From assembly GCA_903840415.1 (NCBI GenBank), contig CAIMFY010000109.1:1-64000 (forward strand): a stretch of DNA of 64,000 bases, written 5' to 3'. The notes under the pieces are model-generated. The model had not been told where the DNA came from. It was given only the letters and a program-made list of their open reading frames with translations, and searched no databases. The position numbers and the translations under genes were made by a program. This DNA comes from an uncultured Opitutia bacterium (GTDB lineage Bacteria; Verrucomicrobiota; Verrucomicrobiia; Opitutales; Opitutaceae). Shown here in pieces: positions 58,985 through 64,000 of the stretch (position 1 is its first letter; every line of letters begins with the position of its first letter).

Positions 58985-61441
58985 TCAACGCCAGAGCGCG
59001 ACGAGTTCTTCCTTCCGCACCCAGCCGGTCTGGCCGTTTTCGAAGGCGAGGCGGGTCCAGCCGAGAAAAGTTTTGTCGACGATCGCGACACTGCCGGCAG
59101 CGAGGGCTGTGGATTTCTGCGCGGTGTCGGCCTCGGTCGGAATCGAGCGGAGTGTGCCGGCGCGCCAGACGACGACAGCGCGGGCGTCGGCGGTCTCGCC
59201 GAATTCGCGGAGCCCGAGCAGCGCGGCGGTGGCGAGCAAAACGCTGATGAGCAAAAGGCTGTTCGCAGCCCACGTGACGACGGACGCGCGGCGACCGTAG
59301 CTGTTGACCAGCAGCCAGCCGAGCGCGAGCGCCGCGAGCGAGGCAGCGGCAATCAACGCGAGTTGCCAGGTGACGGGTGAGGCGAGGCGGGCGAGCGACG
59401 CCGTCGGATTGGGCGCGATGAATCCGGCGAGTGGGGCCGGCGCAAAGCCGGCCTTCTCGGCGGCGAGCGCAAAATGCCAGCGCGCGGCGGGATCGGCGGG
59501 ATTTTGCACGAACGCTGCCGCCGCCTGAGCCGCCGCCTCACCGGCGCGATCCTGCTGGGCGAGGGCGAGCGAAAGGTTGTGGCGCGCGATCCAATCGGTC
59601 GGTGTGGCTGCGACGGCGGCGCGCCAGGATTTTTCGGCGGCGGCGAAATCGCCGCTGCGATAGGCGGTGCCGGGATCCGGAGCGGCGCGGAGCAGCGCGA
59701 CAGGCACGAGCGCGATGAAGAGCAGCGCGGCAAACGGCAGCAGGTTGCGCGGAAGAAAGAGGCGCAGCGGGTTGAAACCGGGCACGCGTTTCGCGGCGAG
59801 CGCGGCCTCGGCGCGTGCGACCCAGTCGGCCGGCAGGTCCGTCCTCGCTCCGTAGAGCGAACGATCTGCCTCAAGCCAAAGCGTGGACCAGGCGGCGTCG
59901 GAAAACGCGATCGCGGGTGGGGCGGCGTGGGCGATTTGCCAGAGGGCGGTGGCGTCGTGTTGCCACGCGAGGAGCAAGTGCGGACTCGGCGCGGAGCGAA
60001 GTTGCGCGAGCGTCGCGGCGAGACGGGTGCGGGCTTCGCGGCGGGCGCGCGCTGGATCGGTGCGCTGCGCGCGGCGGACAGCCAGCCAAACCCAGCCGAG
60101 GAGGAGGGCGGCAAACGGCGCGGCGATCGCCGCGAGCAGCTCATGGGCATCGAGCGGTGAGCGCACCGCATCCGCACCGGGGATCGGATCGCGCGGGATG
60201 CCGGCGGGCGCGGCCGGAATCGGAGGAGGCGCGCTGGGCTTCGCGCTGGTTTCCGGCGCGGGTGCAGTAGTTTCGAGCGTGGGGCTGGGCGTCGGATTGA
60301 AAAGTTTCGGCGCATTGGGCGCGGTAATGTTGAGCGTGGTGCGCGGCGCGGTGATCGTTTTATAGGCGCCGCTTTTCGGATCGAAATAGCTGAAATTGAT
60401 CGGGCCGAGGGTGTAGGCGCCGGCTTTCGTTGGGACGAGGACGACATCTTCGGCGAGCGTGACGTCGAAGAGTTTGCCCTCGGCGGGCGTGCGCTTGGCT
60501 TTCGGCTGGACGACTTGGAAATCGTTGGAGACTTCGCGCGACGGCAGACCGACGATGTCGGGCCAGTTGCCGGTGCCGCTCAGCTCAAGCGTCCACGTGA
60601 CGGGTTCACCGACGGCGGCGGTCTCGGGCACGATTTTGGAGACGAGTTTGAAGTCGCCGACTGCGCCGCTGAAGCCGAGCGGCGCAGGCGGCAGCGGCTT
60701 AATGGTGAGGTGCGGGCGGTTCGACTCGACGCTGACCTGCTCGACCCGTGGTGTCTGAAAAATTCCGAAGCCGATGCTGCCAGTCTGGAGATTCACGAGC
60801 TGCGTGGCGCTGGCGAGGTTGAGTACGCCGGGCGTTTTCGCGAGGCCGCGAGACTTGTAGGCGATGGCGAAACGCGGCTCGCCGTTGACGACCATCTCGG
60901 TGGCCTCGGGCTTCGACCACTCCTCGGTGATGAGCGGCGTCGGCGTCCAATCGATCGTGGGAGAGAGCTGGCTGAAGTTGCGGCGGATGACGTCGAGGGT
61001 GTAGGTGAGCGGAAACACCTCGCCGGCCCACATCGTGGCGTTAGCGGGCATGAGCCGCGACGTGGCAGCGTTGTCGAGGCCAGCGGGGCGGCCGGTGCCG
61101 CCGGTGAACGCGCCGACGCGCACGTTGCCCTTGTCGGTCTTCACGTCGAACGCCGGAATCGTGATCGACGCGGAGCTGCGCGCCCTCATGCGGTAGGTGA
61201 GCTGCAGATAATCGGAGCGGTGAAAATTGTTGAACTCAGTGCGCTGCGACTGGCCGGTGAGCGCGAACTGGACGCCCTCGACCGCGGGCAACGTCGGTGT
61301 GCCGTCGGGTGTGCAGTTCTCAAATGTTAGCACGAGTTCGCCGGGATCGTCGGACAATTCCCAGCGGGCCGTTTGCGCGCGGGCAGCGGCGGCGAGCAGC
61401 AGCGGAAGGACGAGGAGGCAGGCAAGGCGAAGGAAACGCAT
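58985..61441 (-). CDS. BatD-BatE fusion protein
   Basis: The 818-residue product joins a BatD-like N-terminus with a BatE-like C-terminus. The first part has a signal peptide (LACLLVLPLLLAAAARA), beta-sandwich repeats (SSASITIPAFDVKTDKG, VGEPVTWTLELSGTGNWPDI) and a membrane helix near 460. The second has a TPR pair (YRSGDFAAAEKSWRAAVAAT, LNPADPAARW-like), two membrane helices and a C-terminal SH3-like domain (VIDKTFLGWTRL-type, ending TGWVRKEELVALW). Start 61441 has GGTGA 6 nt upstream, overlapping the previous stop. It is the last gene of the bat operon. Confidence 0.85.
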   Translation of the reverse strand: MRFLRLACLLVLPLLLAAAARAQTARWELSDDPGELVLTFENCTPDGTPTLPAVEGVQFALTGQSQRTEFNNFHRSDYLQLTYRMRARSSASITIPAFDVKTDKGNVRVGAFTGGTGRPAGLDNAATSRLMPANATMWAGEVFPLTYTLDVIRRNFSQLSPTIDWTPTPLITEEWSKPEATEMVVNGEPRFAIAYKSRGLAKTPGVLNLASATQLVNLQTGSIGFGIFQTPRVEQVSVESNRPHLTIKPLPPAPLGFSGAVGDFKLVSKIVPETAAVGEPVTWTLELSGTGNWPDIVGLPSREVSNDFQVVQPKAKRTPAEGKLFDVTLAEDVVLVPTKAGAYTLGPINFSYFDPKSGAYKTITAPRTTLNITAPNAPKLFNPTPSPTLETTAPAPETSAKPSAPPPIPAAPAGIPRDPIPGADAVRSPLDAHELLAAIAAPFAALLLGWVWLAVRRAQRTDPARARREARTRLAATLAQLRSAPSPHLLLAWQHDATALWQIAHAAPPAIAFSDAAWSTLWLEADRSLYGARTDLPADWVARAEAALAAKRVPGFNPLRLFLPRNLLPFAALLFIALVPVALLRAAPDPGTAYRSGDFAAAEKSWRAAVAATPTDWIARHNLSLALAQQDRAGEAAAQAAAAFVQNPADPAARWHFALAAEKAGFAPAPLAGFIAPNPTASLARLASPVTWQLALIAAASLAALALGWLLVNSYGRRASVVTWAANSLLLISVLLATAALLGLREFGETADARAVVVWRAGTLRSIPTEADTAQKSTALAAGSVAIVDKTFLGWTRLAFENGQTGWVRKEELVALWR

Positions 61442-61446
61442 GGGTG

Positions 61447-63240
61447 TCACCAATCTTTGCCGGGCTTTTTGACGGCCGGCTTTTTTTCGCCGTCCATCAT
61501 CTGGAAGAGCTGGGCGGGAGAATCCTGATTGCGAAGCTGATCGAGTTTCTGGAGCGGCAGTGCGAGCGACGGATCGGTCTGGTCGGGCGATTGATCCTTT
61601 TTCTCGGGGGTGCCGCCGACTTTTTGCGTGCCGCTCTGCGGGGGTGGCGGCGGTTGGTCTTTTTTCTGCATGTCGCCGAAGGCGGACTCGCCCGGCTTTT
61701 TCTGGTCGTCGGGTTTTTGGTTCTGCTGCTGCTGTTGTTGCTGCTGATCTTTCTTCTCCTGTTGCTGCGATTGATCCTGTTTCTGCTGCTGGTCCTGATT
61801 TTGATTCTGCTGGTCGTTCTGTTTTTGATCCTTCTTGTCCTGTTTTGGCTCCTCGGGTTTTTGCAGCAGCGCCTCGAGATCTTGGCGGAGTTTGGGCCAG
61901 TCAGTCGCCTTGGGATCGAGCTGCGAGCCGGCGTCGACGGCGGCGAGGGCGTCGCGCACCGGGCCTTCGGGCACGGACTGCTGTTCGCCTTGCAGGTGTG
62001 AGCCCCAGATGACGGTTTCATGGCCGAGTTCGGACCAGTCGCGGGCGTTGCGGGCGTCGGCGGCGGAGAGGCGGCCGACGATTTTCGAGAGCGGCGCGGC
62101 GACCTCGGCCGCGTGGGTGGAAACCGGCAACCGGAAAATCGACAGCACGATCAGGAGTGTCGCGGCGGTGGCGACGAGTTTCTCGGCCGCGGGCTTGGTC
62201 GCGCCGGAGGGAACAGCGAGCTTGATGTCGCGCGGCCGCGGGCGGACGGGAAACTCGTAGAAGAAACTCACCAGCAGAAACCACAGCCCGAAGGCGAGCG
62301 GCCATTGGAAGCGCTCGGCAAGACGGACCGTGTTCTTCTCGACAAACTTTCCTTTCTGTCCGGCCTCGACCGTTTCCTTGATGAGCGCGGCGAGATCGAG
62401 CCAGGAACTGGAGTCGCGGTAAACGCCACCGGTGGCCGAGGCGAGTTCCTGCAACGTGCTGCTCTCGAGCTTGGAGAGCACGACGGCACCGCGCTCGTCC
62501 TTCACGAAGCCGCCGGCGCCGTCGGGAATCATGCCACCGCCCGGAGTGCCGATGCCGAGGCCGATCACGCGGATACCCTTTTTCTTCAGCTCGGGCATCC
62601 GATCTTTCCAGTCGTCGTCGGTCGCCTCGCCGTCGCTGAGGATAATGAGAAAGCGATCGGCGGTGTTGCTAGTGCCGAAGGCGGCGATCGCGGTGTCGAG
62701 AAGGGCGCGGTAGTTCGTGCCGCCCTCGGGCAGGAAGTTGGGGCCGAGCGCTGGCAGAAATTCGCGGAGGATTTCGTAGTCGGCGCTGAGCGGGCTTTGG
62801 AGAAACGCGGTGCCGGAAAACACCGCGAGGCCGACGCGCTCGCCCGAGAGTTTTTCGAGCAGCGACTGGATGAGGAGCTGCGAGCGTGCGAGCCGCGACG
62901 GCGCGACGTCGGGCGTGAGCATCGAGCGCGAGAGATCCATCGCGAGGAGGATCTCGCGTGACTGATCGAAGACGGGTTCCTCGAGGCGGCCCCATTGCGG
63001 ACGGGCGACTGCGGCGATGACGAGCGCGAGCCCGAGGCACAGCCAGACGCGCGGACGTGAACGGCGGTCGGAGGGCTGGGCGCTCAGGGCCGCAAGCTCC
63101 AGCGAACGAGCGCCCGCCTCGGCGCGGAGGATTTTCGGATGCGAAGCGGAGCTGGTGCGGTGGCGACGCGTGAATTCCCACACGAGCAGCGCGGCCGGTG
63201 CGAGCAACAGCCAGAGGAGTTGCGGCCATGCGAAGCTCAT
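61447..63240 (-). CDS. BatB-BatC fusion: von Willebrand A protein with Gln/Lys-rich tail
   Basis: The 597-residue protein is membrane anchored (FAWPQLLWLLLAPAALLVW; second helix near 70; third near 345). Its VWA domain has the MIDAS motif D102-L-S104-R-S106 in LAMDLSRSML and the FSGTAFLQSPLS and ILSDGEATDDD segments. The C-terminal third is periplasmic-looking: a short TPR-like helical part, then a run dominated by Gln, Lys, Asp and Asn (about 490-545), as in BatC tails. Bat proteins are tied to stress tolerance and often to a MoxR ATPase. It overlaps batA by 4 nt. Confidence 0.87.
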   Translation of the reverse strand: MSFAWPQLLWLLLAPAALLVWEFTRRHRTSSASHPKILRAEAGARSLELAALSAQPSDRRSRPRVWLCLGLALVIAAVARPQWGRLEEPVFDQSREILLAMDLSRSMLTPDVAPSRLARSQLLIQSLLEKLSGERVGLAVFSGTAFLQSPLSADYEILREFLPALGPNFLPEGGTNYRALLDTAIAAFGTSNTADRFLIILSDGEATDDDWKDRMPELKKKGIRVIGLGIGTPGGGMIPDGAGGFVKDERGAVVLSKLESSTLQELASATGGVYRDSSSWLDLAALIKETVEAGQKGKFVEKNTVRLAERFQWPLAFGLWFLLVSFFYEFPVRPRPRDIKLAVPSGATKPAAEKLVATAATLLIVLSIFRLPVSTHAAEVAAPLSKIVGRLSAADARNARDWSELGHETVIWGSHLQGEQQSVPEGPVRDALAAVDAGSQLDPKATDWPKLRQDLEALLQKPEEPKQDKKDQKQNDQQNQNQDQQQKQDQSQQQEKKDQQQQQQQQNQKPDDQKKPGESAFGDMQKKDQPPPPPQSGTQKVGGTPEKKDQSPDQTDPSLALPLQKLDQLRNQDSPAQLFQMMDGEKKPAVKKPGKDW

Positions 63241-64000
63241 GCGAACGCCTCCTTGCGCCACGCCGGTCGGGCGAAGATCGCGGCGAGGACGAGGATCGCG
63301 AGTCCGGGCGCGGCGAGCCACACGAACAGCTCGGTCGTCAGCAGGTAACTCTTGGCCTGAAATTCGATTTTTCGCGCCCGGTCGATCGCCCTGAACGAAC
63401 TTTCGACGGTGTCGGTGTCGAACGCGCGGAAGAATTTTCCGCCGGTGGCGTCTGCGATTTCGCGGAGGGCGTGTTCGTCGAGATCGGCGGCGATGCGGCG
63501 GTAGCCGATCTTGCGGCCCTTGTCGTCGAACACCGGGAACGGCACGAGCCCGTCTTGTCCCGCGCCAATGGTGTAAATCGGAATGCCGCGCGATTTCGCG
63601 AGTTCGGTGGCCTGTTGCGGAGTGAGCGCGCCCCGGTTGTTCGCGCCGTCAGTGAGCAGCACGATGAACGCGCCCTGGCGCTTGCCGCCGGCTTCCCGTT
63701 TTGCCTGTTCGAGTCGCGTGAGCGCGACGCCGAGCCCATCGCCAATCGCGGTGCCGTCTTCGATCATGCCGATGCGGATGCGCTCAAGTTGTTTCGCGAG
63801 CCAGTCGTGATCGAAGGTGAGCGGCGCCATCGTGTAGGCGCGGCCGGAAAAGAGGACCACGCCGATGCGGTCGGCGGGGCGCTGGTCGATGAAGGCTTGG
63901 ATGACGGGCTTGATCGCTTGGAGGCGGTTGATGCGCTCGCCGTCCTTCACGTAGTCTTCGGCGAGCATTGAGCCGGAGAGATCGACGCAGAGCACGATGT
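63237..64000 (-). CDS. BatA-like von Willebrand A protein, 5' end outside the window
   Basis: The visible 254 codons continue to the window edge, so the N-terminus is missing. The MIDAS DLSGSM sits at the edge (VLCVDLSGSMLAEDYVKDGE), then VVLFSGRAYTMAPLTFDH and VLLTDGANNRGALTPQQATE, as in BatA. A C-terminal membrane helix (ELFVWLAAPGLAILVLAAIF) follows. It overlaps batB by 4 nt. Upstream genes, probably moxR and a DUF58 gene, would lie beyond base 64000. Confidence 0.88.
   Translation of the reverse strand, partial: IVLCVDLSGSMLAEDYVKDGERINRLQAIKPVIQAFIDQRPADRIGVVLFSGRAYTMAPLTFDHDWLAKQLERIRIGMIEDGTAIGDGLGVALTRLEQAKREAGGKRQGAFIVLLTDGANNRGALTPQQATELAKSRGIPIYTIGAGQDGLVPFPVFDDKGRKIGYRRIAADLDEHALREIADATGGKFFRAFDTDTVESSFRAIDRARKIEFQAKSYLLTTELFVWLAAPGLAILVLAAIFARPAWRKEAFA

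Noticed and set aside
61690-61860. Repetitive CTGCTG/TTGTTG tract as a possible CRISPR or tandem repeat
   Set aside because: On the minus strand it encodes the Gln/Lys-rich tail of the BatB-BatC protein; the units are codon-level and not spaced repeats.

Overview
The window reads as the chromosome of a GC-rich member of the Verrucomicrobiota, most likely an Opitutaceae relative. This rests on gene content and not on a marker-gene comparison. The main pointers are a protein of the Minf_1886 family restricted to Verrucomicrobia and Planctomycetes (16738-17178), a DUF5069 gene with an FmdB-like partner, heptose/LPS genes of a Gram-negative envelope, a TonB-dependent receptor beside GH2 and GH3 glycosidases, and a Bat operon. 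Genes are tightly packed and many neighbours overlap by 4 nt (ATGA/GTGA). Several starts have no Shine-Dalgarno sequence. I see no tRNA, rRNA, CRISPR array, insertion sequence or prophage.

Region by region. 1-2.5 kb: a 5'-truncated polysaccharide deacetylase remnant followed by a gamma-glutamyltranspeptidase. 2.5-11.5 kb: translation genes rpmI-rplT, pheS-pheT and gatC-gatA-gatB, with a secreted serine hydrolase between the last two groups. 11.4-16.6 kb: a Tat-exported hydroxypyruvate-isomerase-like protein, a solute-binding protein fused to an ABC permease, and a Fur-family regulator. 16.7-19.8 kb: the Minf_1886 protein and a double-domain M16 peptidase. 19.8-24.9 kb (minus strand): a compact operon of M24 peptidase, heptose kinase, GmhB, Fpg/MutM, TlyA and NAD kinase. 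25-32 kb: housekeeping and unknown genes, including glutaminyl cyclotransferase, a single-domain response regulator, Nudix, metallophosphoesterase, YhcH and RlmJ.

31.9-40 kb is a carbohydrate-use locus: a LacI-type regulator, divergent TonB receptor, GH2 beta-galactosidase-like enzyme and GH3 glucosidase-like enzyme. A perfect 17-bp palindrome touching the lacI start is the probable operator. 40-44.4 kb (minus strand) holds two paralogous hybrid histidine kinases preceded by two paralogous small proteins. This duplicated kinase and small-protein set is the best candidate for an undescribed system. 44.5-51.5 kb: MFS transporter, Hsp20, MazG-like enzyme, DUF5069, amidohydrolase, Mog, GluQ-RS and LOG. 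51.5-58.9 kb: an Ala/Pro-rich membrane protein with a lipoprotein partner, a Nudix enzyme, a B12-type radical SAM enzyme and two unrecognised proteins. 59-64 kb: a Bat operon (batA, batB-batC fusion, batD-batE fusion), cut by the window end.
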